Source: a virus. From it: 40,833 nucleotides of DNA. Under the pieces are notes generated by a model. The model was not told the DNA's origin. It did not search any database and worked only from the letters and a program-made list of their open reading frames with translations. The DNA lies in the IMG/VR virus record IMGVR_UViG_3300045303_000377, positions 1 through 40,833 of that record. One strand, 5' to 3'. Both the position numbers and the translations under genes were made by a program. Shown piece by piece: positions 1-6,068 of this stretch. Each line of letters opens with the position of its first letter. Position 1 is the first letter of the stretch.

Positions 1-357
1 GTGACTGAGCCCACGCTCTTCCCCGTCGAGGCGGTGCCGCCGACGCTGACCGAGCGCCAGCAGTTCGTGTTGGAGCAGCTGCGGAACTTCGGCGAGGACG
101 GTCTCTCGGCCGACGAGGTCGGGGCCTTGCTCTGCGCGAGGCGCGGGCGCCACGACGCTGGCACGCGCTGCGAGTACGACTCCTCGAACGGGACGGGCGT
201 CTTGAAGGCGCTGAAGAAGAAGGGCCTCGCCAGGCGCAGGCGCGGTGGGACGTGGCTGGCGCTGTCAGGGCCCGACGGCGGAGGGGATTCCTCCTCGGGA
301 GCGTCGTCGGGCGCTGAGAGCGCCCTGGGCCCCGGAGAACTGCCGGAGGGCTTCTGA
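1..357 (+). CDS. Hypothetical protein, winged-helix-like
   Basis: A 118-residue protein with a GTG start on the first base of the window, so its true start could lie upstream. The segment TERQQFVLEQLRNFGEDGLS followed by an ADEVG helix and, further on, GVLKALKKKGLARRRR resembles a winged-helix fold with a basic recognition or wing region. The last 30 residues are Gly/Ser-rich and probably disordered. It overlaps the next gene by one base (TGATG). A small DNA-binding role is inferred; no family was identified. Confidence 0.7.
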   Translation: MTEPTLFPVEAVPPTLTERQQFVLEQLRNFGEDGLSADEVGALLCARRGRHDAGTRCEYDSSNGTGVLKALKKKGLARRRRGGTWLALSGPDGGGDSSSGASSGAESALGPGELPEGF

Positions 358-770
358 TGCAGGTGATGACGACCTACATCGCCGAGCCCGGCCCGCGCTC
401 GCGGCGCACGGCTGGCCTGATCAAGGTGGGGGCCTCGCACTCTCCGCAGCGCCGTGCACGCGGCCTCGGCATGAGGCTGATCGTCGCGACGACGCTGCCG
501 GAGCACCTCGTGCACAAGCTCTTCGCGCCGTTCGTCGTTCCGCTCGAAGAGGTGCGCGCTCGCAAGCTCGTGCCGGACAGGCGACAGGAGTGGTACTTCG
601 ACTGCGCGGAGATCCGCGAGCTGGCCGACTGGATCGGGCGCGTGCACTCGGCGCGACAGGCCGTACTCCATGACGACGTGGCTCTCTACATGTGCGAGAA
701 CCCCGACCGCGGCGGTGACCCGGACGACTTCCGGCGCGTGATCCGCGCGAAGGAGCTGTTGGGTTCGTGA
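357..770 (+). CDS. GIY-YIG-like (T5orf172/MUG113-type) protein
   Basis: A 137-residue protein. It shows the pattern of the T5orf172/MUG113 branch of the GIY-YIG nuclease superfamily: TYIAEPG near the N-terminus, LIKVGAS, then SPQRRARGL (candidate catalytic Arg), a PEHLVHKLF helix with a candidate Glu, and EWYFDCAEI, which matches the usual EWF motif. Small proteins of this group in phages are often stand-alone or embedded in KilA-N/Bro proteins. Here it stands alone. A GGAGGG Shine-Dalgarno lies 6 nt before the ATG, and an ATG nine bases later is an alternative start. Nuclease activity is inferred and untested. Confidence 0.7.
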   Translation: MQVMTTYIAEPGPRSRRTAGLIKVGASHSPQRRARGLGMRLIVATTLPEHLVHKLFAPFVVPLEEVRARKLVPDRRQEWYFDCAEIRELADWIGRVHSARQAVLHDDVALYMCENPDRGGDPDDFRRVIRAKELLGS

Positions 771-1867
771 TTCCCGGGACGCTCGCCACCGCCAAGGCGC
801 GCTCGCAGAACTCGAAGCTCGGCGAGGCGGCCACGACCTACGCCGCCCAGACGAGCTGCCCGTCCGACTGCGTCTTCTTCGACGGCGGCGGCTGCTACGC
901 CGAGACCGGCCAGGTCGGCAAGTTCGTCACCGCACCGCTGAACGCCGCGGCCGCGCAGTGCGAGCACGATGGGCTCGACGTCGCCCTGGCCGAGGCCGAG
1001 ACGATCGACGCGCTCGAGGTGATCCCGGGCCGGCCGCTGCGCCTGCACACCGTGGGCGACTGCGCGTCGAACCTCGCCGCGCTGATTGTCGCCGCTGCCG
1101 CTGAGCGGTACATGGAGCGCGGAGGCGGGCCCTGCTGGACGTACACCCACGCGTGGAGACACGTCGACCGTGAAGCGTGGGGCACGGTGTCCGTCCTGGC
1201 GAGCTGCGAGACGGGCGAGGACGTGCGCCTCGCCCGCTCACGCGGCTATGCGACGGCCCTGGTCGTCGAGGAGTTCGAGAGCGACAAGCTCTACGACGCC
1301 GACAATGGGGCGCGAAGTATTCACGAAAACATTCACGCGCCGGTCACGCACGAGGTTCAGTCTGAAAGCTCTTACCGTTTTTCGACCACAGATGAGGCTG
1401 CAAATGACGAGGTTTGTTCCGAAGGCGCTAATAAAAGAAGCGACTCGGGGCCACAGTTCGGGGTCGGCTCGGTGTCTTCGAGGCCACGAGAGTCGACCCC
1501 GATCCTTCCCTGCCCGTCGCAGACCCGTGACGTGCACTGCTCGGACTGCCGTCTCTGCTTCGACGACCAGGCGCTTCGCCGACGCGGTTACTCGATCGGG
1601 TTCGAGCTGCACGGGATCCCGCTGACGATTCGCCGGGCACGCCTGGCGCTCGCCGATCCCTCGAACCCCGACCGCCGGCGCTCGGCCGAGGAGCAGCTGC
1701 GCGAGCTGCTGGAGCGTGAGCCCGACGTCGGGCCGACCGCGGCCGCGCGCGAGCTCGACCTGAGCGTCGCCTACGCGAGCCAGATGCTTTCGTGGCTTCG
1801 TGGCCATGCTGAGCATCCGAGCGTGCTGCGACGGCGGCGCTACGAGCGGAGGCGGGCGGCGGCGTGA
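767..1867 (+). CDS. Cysteine-rich GP88/DUF7227-like phage protein
   Basis: A 366-residue protein with a GTG start. The N-terminal half has SCPSDCVFFDGGGCYAETG, HTVGDCAS and CWTYTHAWR, and a later PCPSQTRDVHCSDCRLCFDD cluster. This cysteine arrangement is typical of the actinophage GP88-like family, whose biochemical role I do not know; metal binding is likely. A C-terminal region of about 80 residues contains a helix-turn-helix-like stretch (TAAARELDLSVAYASQMLSWL). Between about 1305 and 1500 the coding sequence is AT-richer, uses codons unlike the rest (AAA, AGA, ATT, TTT) and adds about 60 residues between the two conserved halves. Confidence 0.65.
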   Translation: MIPGTLATAKARSQNSKLGEAATTYAAQTSCPSDCVFFDGGGCYAETGQVGKFVTAPLNAAAAQCEHDGLDVALAEAETIDALEVIPGRPLRLHTVGDCASNLAALIVAAAAERYMERGGGPCWTYTHAWRHVDREAWGTVSVLASCETGEDVRLARSRGYATALVVEEFESDKLYDADNGARSIHENIHAPVTHEVQSESSYRFSTTDEAANDEVCSEGANKRSDSGPQFGVGSVSSRPRESTPILPCPSQTRDVHCSDCRLCFDDQALRRRGYSIGFELHGIPLTIRRARLALADPSNPDRRRSAEEQLRELLEREPDVGPTAAARELDLSVAYASQMLSWLRGHAEHPSVLRRRRYERRRAAA

Positions 1868-2151
1868 GCGCCTGCAAGAGCTGCCGGGCGGAGATCGAGT
1901 GGGCGGTCACCGAGACCGGCAAGCGGATCCCGATCGACTCCGAGCGCCGGCGTGAGGGCAACATCCTGCTCGAGCATCGCGAGGTCGGGAGGCCACCGAT
2001 CGCGCGCGTGCTGACCCGAGAGCAGGTCGACGCGCACCGGCGAACCCACGCCGAGAACCTTGCCCGCGGGCTCGACACCGGCTCGGCTGATCTATTCGTC
2101 AGCCACTTCGCGACCTGCCCGAACGCGGCGCAGCACCGGAGGAGCGCGTGA
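1864..2151 (+). CDS. Small putative zinc-binding protein
   Basis: A 95-residue protein with a GTG start overlapping the previous stop (GTGA). CKSCRAEIEWAVTETGKRIP at the N-terminus and SHFATCPNAAQHR at the C-terminus form a CxxC...H...C pattern consistent with one structural zinc site. Proteins with this layout are common in early regions of actinobacterial phages, with unknown function. The four-base overlaps on both sides place it in one translationally coupled operon with the GP88-like and VRR-NUC genes. Confidence 0.75.
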   Translation: MSACKSCRAEIEWAVTETGKRIPIDSERRREGNILLEHREVGRPPIARVLTREQVDAHRRTHAENLARGLDTGSADLFVSHFATCPNAAQHRRSA

Positions 2152-2546
2152 CCCCGCGCAGCCTTCTCGCCCAGGCGCCCGAACTGCTGACCGAGTCGCA
2201 GTGGGCGAGCGTCGTCAACGACACGGCAAAGCTGGGCGGCTGGCGCCGCTACCACACCTACTTGAGCAGGCGCTCGCCGGCGGGCTTCCCCGATCTCGTG
2301 CTCGTGCGCGGGCCGCGCCTGATCTTCGCCGAGCTGAAGACCGACGTGAAGACGAGTCGGCTGACCGAGGATCAAGAGGGCTGGCTGGAAGCGCTGCGCG
2401 AGGTCGAGCAAGCGCTGAAGATCGCAGGCGTCGGCACCTGGCGGTGCGCGGCTCGGGTCGAGGTGTACGTCTGGCGTCCGTCGGACTTCGACGACGTCTC
2501 GGAAATCCTGACGGGCAAGCGCCCGAGAGAGGAGCGTGCCGCATGA
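2148..2546 (+). CDS. VRR-NUC domain nuclease
   Basis: A 132-residue protein. The core GFPDLVLVRG...LIFAELKTDVKTSRLTEDQEGWL is the VRR-NUC form of the PD-(D/E)xK nuclease fold: Asp in PDL, the Glu and Lys of AELK, and a downstream Gln in the DQ pair. Stand-alone VRR-NUC proteins in phages are thought to act on branched or replicating DNA, possibly as Holliday junction resolvases. GTG start overlapping the upstream stop; the downstream gene overlaps by ATGA. It sits next to the replication-initiator-like gene, consistent with a DNA metabolism role. Confidence 0.85.
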   Translation: MTPRSLLAQAPELLTESQWASVVNDTAKLGGWRRYHTYLSRRSPAGFPDLVLVRGPRLIFAELKTDVKTSRLTEDQEGWLEALREVEQALKIAGVGTWRCAARVEVYVWRPSDFDDVSEILTGKRPREERAA

Positions 2547-2989
2547 GCACGACCGCAACAGAGACCGACGCCGAGCGCCGCGTGCGCGAGAAGCAGGAGG
2601 AGTACGAGCGCCAGGAGGCCGAGGAGCAAGCAGCCGCCGTTGAGCCCGAGCCCGACGCTGAGAAGGGCGAGCTGTTCGACAAGAGCGACTACGACCGCGA
2701 GGACCTCGCGCTGCCGAAGGTCGACGGCGAGGGCACCGACAAGATCGCGATCGCCTTCTCCGGGACGGTGCTGCTCGACCGCTCCGATCCCGCCGACGTC
2801 GCGCTGATGCGCTCGATGCGCCTCGGCCAGGACGTGACGCTGAACGTCGAGGCCAAGGTCTCGGCCAAGGCGCACAAGTTCTCGACCGACCGCGAGGGCG
2901 AGCTCGATGCGGTCGTGCTGCAGCACACGGCGAAGGTGCACACGGTCTACCGGCCGGCGGGCGAGGACGTCGGGGAGGCCGCGGCGTAG
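2543..2989 (+). CDS. Hypothetical acidic protein of the early region
   Basis: A 148-residue protein. The ATG at 2543 overlaps the VRR-NUC stop (ATGA). The first 45 residues are a charged, Glu-rich probable coiled coil. Residues about 55-148 look beta-rich (IAIAFSGTVLLDRSD, LNVEAKVSAKAHKFSTD, VVLQHTAKVHTVYRP), compatible with a small OB- or beta-sandwich-like fold. No family recognised. It lies between a nuclease and the replication-initiator-like gene, so a role in replication or recombination is a contextual guess only. Confidence 0.75.
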   Translation: MSTTATETDAERRVREKQEEYERQEAEEQAAAVEPEPDAEKGELFDKSDYDREDLALPKVDGEGTDKIAIAFSGTVLLDRSDPADVALMRSMRLGQDVTLNVEAKVSAKAHKFSTDREGELDAVVLQHTAKVHTVYRPAGEDVGEAAA

Positions 2990-4063
2990 GTGCCCCGAAC
3001 GCTCGGGATCATCCAGACGACGATCTGGGTCGACGAGGACTTCAGGGCCCTCTCTGCGGATGCGCAGCGGGCCTACCTGATGATGATCTCGCAGCCCAAG
3101 ATCACGAACTGCGGCGTGCTCGCCTACGTGCCCGGGAAGATGTCGCGGCTGGCGATGGACGACTCGGTCAGCCGGCTGGAGCGGGCAGTCGGCGAGCTCG
3201 AGGCCGGCCGCTTCGTGGTCGTCGATCGTGAGACGCAGGAGCTGCTCGTGCGCACCTTCGTGCGCCACGACAAGATCGAGAAGCAGCCGCGGCTCAAGGA
3301 CGCCGCCGTGCGCGAGTTCCGCGAGATCGAGTCGCCGGAGCTCCGGCACGTTCTCCGCCAGGAGAACGCCGAGCTGTTCGGCAAGCTGCCCGAGCCGCGA
3401 CCGCTTGGACAAGCCACACTAGAAGGGGTCGGCGAACCCCTTGCGGAAGGGGTTGGCGAAGGGGTAAGCGAACCCCTCCGCGCGCGCGCGCCCGCCGCCC
3501 GCGCAGCCCCTGCCCCTTCCCCAACCCCGGCCCCTACCCCAGCAGCAGAAGACCCTGATTTCCAAGAGCCGAAGCTCGACCAGCCGCGCGGTGAAGATGA
3601 TCGAGATCCTGCTGCTGACCTCTCGCTGGAGCCGCCTCCGCTGGCTCTGGTCTCCGAGATCGTCGAGAAGCTGCCCGGCTCCGATCCCGATTCGCTCGCC
3701 CAGGTCGAGCCGCTCGCGCTGCAGCTGCCCAAGGGCGAGTTCGAGCAGCTGGTCGAGAAGGTCAAGGCCAGGGCGAACATCGGCAATCCGGTCGGCTTCT
3801 TCGTCTCCGAGCTGCGCAAGGCGGTGCGCCGGCATCACGCGGCGGGAACCGCTGCGCAGATGGAGCGCGCTGCGGGAGTCTCGACCGGCTCGGCAATCGA
3901 GCGGCTGAAGCGGGAGAAGCCCGAGGACTACGTCAGGGCCATGGCGACGGTGTTCGAGAACGGCGAGCTCAGTGTCTTCCTCGAGCGCTACGTCGACGAG
4001 GAGGACGAGCGCATTCGCCTGACCGACCTCGCTGCCGACCTGCGAGCGGAGACGGCTGCGTGA
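2990..4063 (+). CDS. Replication initiator / helicase-loader-like protein
   Basis: A 357-residue protein starting with GTG directly after the upstream stop. The N-terminal 130 residues (TLGIIQTTIWVDEDFRALS, RAYLMMISQP, GVLAYVPGKMSRLA, RFVVVDRETQELLVRTFVRHD) match the winged-helix N-terminal domain of phage replication proteins of the DnaD/lambda-O type. Residues about 145-200 are a low-complexity Gly/Pro/Ala linker whose DNA contains iteron-like repeats. The C-terminal part is helical and charged. I infer a replication initiator that binds an origin inside its own gene; the family match is by pattern only. Confidence 0.65.
   Translation: MPRTLGIIQTTIWVDEDFRALSADAQRAYLMMISQPKITNCGVLAYVPGKMSRLAMDDSVSRLERAVGELEAGRFVVVDRETQELLVRTFVRHDKIEKQPRLKDAAVREFREIESPELRHVLRQENAELFGKLPEPRPLGQATLEGVGEPLAEGVGEGVSEPLRARAPAARAAPAPSPTPAPTPAAEDPDFQEPKLDQPRGEDDRDPAADLSLEPPPLALVSEIVEKLPGSDPDSLAQVEPLALQLPKGEFEQLVEKVKARANIGNPVGFFVSELRKAVRRHHAAGTAAQMERAAGVSTGSAIERLKREKPEDYVRAMATVFENGELSVFLERYVDEEDERIRLTDLAADLRAETAA
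3421..3540 (+). other. Candidate replication origin: iteron-like array in the initiator gene
   Basis: Five near-identical half-sites occur at about 12-bp spacing: AAGGGGT at 3423, ACCCCTT at 3436, AAGGGGT at 3447, AAGGGGT at 3459 and ACCCCT at 3472, joined by GGCGAA-type spacers. The first two form a perfect 7-bp inverted repeat. Directly downstream are an alternating CG tract (3479-3490) and a strongly C-rich strand-asymmetric tract up to 3540. They encode a low-complexity linker, as the lambda origin does inside gene O. Origin function is inference. Confidence 0.5.
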
Positions 4064-4602
4064 GCAGCGGCAGGGATCGAATCGACTGGGCGGCGGCGCT
4101 CGCCTTCTACGTGGCGCTCGACCCGCCGCGCTCCTTCGCGAGGGTTGCGCGCAAGTTCGGAGTTTCAGACACCGCCGTCCGCAAGCACGCCCACCGGGAG
4201 AACTGGCGGGCCAAGGCCGACGCGATCGAGGCCAAGGCGGAGGCCAAGGCGCTCGAGTCCGGGCTCCGCAGCCGCGAGCAGAGGATCGCCGCGGTGCTGA
4301 AGACGATCGACGTCGGCCTCGACCAGGTCGGCGGCGATCTCGACAAGGGAGCGCAGCGTCTCGGCACCGACCGCTTCGCCGAGTGGGTCAAGCTCGCCGA
4401 GCTGCTCTCCGGGGAGGCGACCGACCGCGTCTCGGTGGCCGAGCTGCAGGAGGCGATGCGGATGATCGTCTCGCTGGCCGACCGCACGCTCGTCGAGGTA
4501 GTCGAGGCGACGCTCCCGGTCGGTAAGCGCACAGCCGTCCTGCAGGGCTTCCGCCTTCGCTACGTGCCGGCGTTGAACGAGGCGCTGGGGGTCGAGACGT
4601 GA
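4060..4602 (+). CDS. Helix-turn-helix protein, possible small terminase
   Basis: A 180-residue protein with a GTG start overlapping the initiator stop. The segment SFARVARKFGVSDTAVRKHA followed by RENWRAKADAIEAKAEAKAL is a helix-turn-helix followed by a helix rich in Ala, Glu and Lys, a layout seen in phage small terminase subunits and related DNA-binding proteins. The rest is helical. Its position two kilobases ahead of the large terminase fits a packaging recognition role, but it could equally be a transcriptional regulator. The C-terminal LQGFRLRYVPALNEALG may be an oligomerisation or partner-binding segment. Confidence 0.6.
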   Translation: MSSGRDRIDWAAALAFYVALDPPRSFARVARKFGVSDTAVRKHAHRENWRAKADAIEAKAEAKALESGLRSREQRIAAVLKTIDVGLDQVGGDLDKGAQRLGTDRFAEWVKLAELLSGEATDRVSVAELQEAMRMIVSLADRTLVEVVEATLPVGKRTAVLQGFRLRYVPALNEALGVET

Positions 4603-5339
4603 CCCACTGCGGACGCTGCGGCCAGGCGATCGAGGGCGCCCATGCCTGCATGCTGCCAGCGGTCTGGGTGCTGACCGTTCCGGGTCGCTATGGCCACATC
4701 GCCGACGTCGAAGCGCTCTGCCGGGCGGTGCTCGAGGAGGGGCTCGTGCGTTCCTCGATGACGCTCGGCTCGACCGACTACGACGAGGCGCTCGCCTTCC
4801 TGCTCGGCGAGGTCGTCGTCCTGGAGGCCGTCTACGATCCGCGCCGTGACGATCCCGCCCAGCGTGAGCCGCTCGGCTTCAGGCCCTGGCTCTACGGCCG
4901 CCTCCGCTTCCGGCTCATCGACTACTGGCGCAGCTGGTACGGCCGGCGAGGGCAGCACCGGGTCCATGACGGAGATGTTGACGGTGATCGACTGGAGCTC
5001 GCTGCCGGCGTCGGAGTGGGAGACGCTGCAGACGATTGGCTGCCTGCTTTCGGAGGGCGACAGCCGGCGGGAGATCGCCCAGAAGCTGGGCCTCTCCGAG
5101 GGCGAGGTCAGCTCGCGGATCGAGACGCTCAAGGAAGCGCTGCTCGAACGAACGGGCGAGCTCCAGGGCGAGCTGCGGGCCCGGGCAACGGAGCTCCGCC
5201 GCCGTGGCTCGACTGTCTGAGCTGCGGCTGGCGTACCTACCTGAAGCCGCCGAACGGCAACCCGGGCTGGCGTCTGCCGACGGCCTGCTCGGCCTGCGGA
5301 GTGCGTTTCGAGCGTGACGGCGCGGAGCGGGCGGCGTGA
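4599..5339 (+). CDS. Sigma-70-like protein, N-terminal part, with out-of-frame middle
   Basis: One open frame of 246 codons, but only its ends look like protein. Residues 1-20 carry a C..CG..C-type zinc-binding pattern (HCGRCGQAIEGAHACM). Residues about 60-118 (DEALAFLLGEVVVLEAVYDP, FRPWLYGRLRFRLIDYWRSW) resemble sigma-70 region 2. After about 4950 the coding signal moves to the +1 frame, where a region-4-like helix-turn-helix is encoded. The last 40 residues return to this frame as a clean zinc ribbon (CLSCGW and CSACGV). Either programmed frameshifting, overlapping genes or sequence errors must explain this. Confidence 0.55.
   Translation: MTHCGRCGQAIEGAHACMLPAVWVLTVPGRYGHIADVEALCRAVLEEGLVRSSMTLGSTDYDEALAFLLGEVVVLEAVYDPRRDDPAQREPLGFRPWLYGRLRFRLIDYWRSWYGRRGQHRVHDGDVDGDRLELAAGVGVGDAADDWLPAFGGRQPAGDRPEAGPLRGRGQLADRDAQGSAARTNGRAPGRAAGPGNGAPPPWLDCLSCGWRTYLKPPNGNPGWRLPTACSACGVRFERDGAERAA
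4966..5220 (+). CDS. Sigma region 4-like helix-turn-helix segment (+1 frame)
   Basis: An ATG at 4966 opens an 84-residue product in the frame that carries the real coding signal here: WETLQTIGCLLSEGDSRREI continues into AQKLGLSEGEVSSRIETLKE, a typical sigma region 4/LuxR-like helix-turn-helix with GC-rich third positions. It may be a separate small protein or, more likely, the second half of the sigma-like protein joined to the upstream frame by a +1 shift near 4945-4965. A GAGGG at 4949-4953 could act as a weak ribosome site for the independent-gene option. Confidence 0.55.
   Translation: MTEMLTVIDWSSLPASEWETLQTIGCLLSEGDSRREIAQKLGLSEGEVSSRIETLKEALLERTGELQGELRARATELRRRGSTV
5205..5339 (+). 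other. Zinc ribbon segment without its own start codon
   Basis: In the frame of the 4599 gene, CLSCGWRTYLKPP...TACSACGVRFERD forms a CxxC-x(21 or so)-CxxC zinc ribbon. No ATG, GTG or TTG lies in frame between about 5000 and 5205, so it can be made only by reading through the overprinted region or by a -1 shift from the helix-turn-helix frame shortly before its stop at 5218. Zinc ribbons are common at the ends of transcription factors, which fits the sigma-like neighbour. Confidence 0.45.
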
Positions 5340-5345
5340 GCGGGG

Positions 5346-5354
5346 CGATACTCG
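5346..5354 (+). promoter_or_regulatory. CGATACTCG start-site motif, copy 1
   Basis: Lies 3 nt before the ATG at 5358 and 6 nt after the stop of the sigma-like/zinc ribbon frame. No Shine-Dalgarno separates it from the start. First copy in the window; interpretation is given in the findings. Confidence 0.7.
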
Positions 5355-5357
5355 GCC

Positions 5358-5585
5358 ATGGGTAGCAGCCGCAGCCAAGACCGCCCTGAGCCCGTCACCG
5401 AGGACGAGGTTGTGCGGGCATACGACTTGCTCGCCCAATGCGAGCGCTTCAAGCAGCGGCCGGCCGGCGAGCTCCTGCGCTCGATGATCCCCGGAACCGC
5501 GCTCTGGCGGGAGCGCCGGCGGCTCGTCAAGCGCTACAAGCGCCAGATGCGGCGCGTCCACGAGCTCAAGCGCACCGATGCGTAA
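5358..5585 (+). CDS. Small basic hypothetical protein
   Basis: A 75-residue protein. The start is fixed by the CGATACTCG motif 3 nt before the ATG. TEDEVVRAYDLLAQCERFKQ is a helix; the C-terminal half (WRERRRLVKRYKRQMRRVHE) is very basic and probably binds nucleic acid. It overlaps the next small gene by 8 bases. No family recognised; it lies in the group of small DNA-binding-type proteins that precede the terminase. Confidence 0.7.
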   Translation: MGSSRSQDRPEPVTEDEVVRAYDLLAQCERFKQRPAGELLRSMIPGTALWRERRRLVKRYKRQMRRVHELKRTDA

Positions 5586-5757
5586 CGAGGCCGAGGTGCG
5601 CTCGATCGTCCAGGCCGAGCTCCGCGAGTTCGCGAAGACGCTCTTCGCCGAGGTCCACGACGCGCCGACGACCGTCGAGGGCTACATCCTGCGAGACGAC
5701 CTGATCGCCTGCATCCGGCGCGTCGGCCGAAAGATCGGCATGGGCGGGATGACGTGA
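5578..5757 (+). CDS. Small hypothetical protein (59 residues)
   Basis: Begins with ATG inside the end of the previous gene and ends in GTGA shared with the next start. The 59-residue product (MRNEAEVRSIVQAELREFAK, then AEVHDAPTTVEGYILRDDLI and ACIRRVGRKIG) is helical and charged. The uninterrupted coupling on both sides and GC-rich third positions support that it is translated. Function unknown. Confidence 0.7.
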   Translation: MRNEAEVRSIVQAELREFAKTLFAEVHDAPTTVEGYILRDDLIACIRRVGRKIGMGGMT

Positions 5758-6068
5758 GCAGGGAGAGCCGTCGTCAGGAGCGGAAGGCGGAGCTGATGCT
5801 GCGCGGCGCCTCGGGGGTGCTCGCCGCACTCGCCGAGCCGGACGACGCGGGCAGGCATCTGGCGACGATTGACGACCTCGTCGCCCTGCTTCGCTGCGGG
5901 CGCGGCCAGGTGATCGCGATCGTGGACGAGCTGGAGAGCGCCGGCATGGTGCGCCGCTACGACGACCGCTGCTACCTGGAGCTGACAGAGTCGGGCCTCG
6001 AGACCGTGTCCAAGGCGCGGGCCGAGGTGGCCGCAGCCAAGGCCGACCAGGTCGTCGACGCGGCATGA
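5754..6068 (+). CDS. Winged-helix-like DNA-binding protein
   Basis: A 104-residue protein with a GTG start overlapping the preceding stop. After a basic N-terminus, residues about 25-85 show a winged-helix pattern: ATIDDLVALLRCGRGQVIAI then VDELESAGMVRRYDDRCYLE and LTESGLETVSKAR. This resembles MarR/PadR-like small wings. It directly precedes and overlaps (ATGA) the large terminase, so it may be the small terminase or a regulator of late genes. Confidence 0.65.
   Translation: MSRESRRQERKAELMLRGASGVLAALAEPDDAGRHLATIDDLVALLRCGRGQVIAIVDELESAGMVRRYDDRCYLELTESGLETVSKARAEVAAAKADQVVDAA

Noticed and set aside
1086-1625. Alternative frame through the AT-richer patch
   Set aside because: The peptide is Arg-rich without domain features, and the main frame keeps the conserved cysteine clusters on both sides of the patch.
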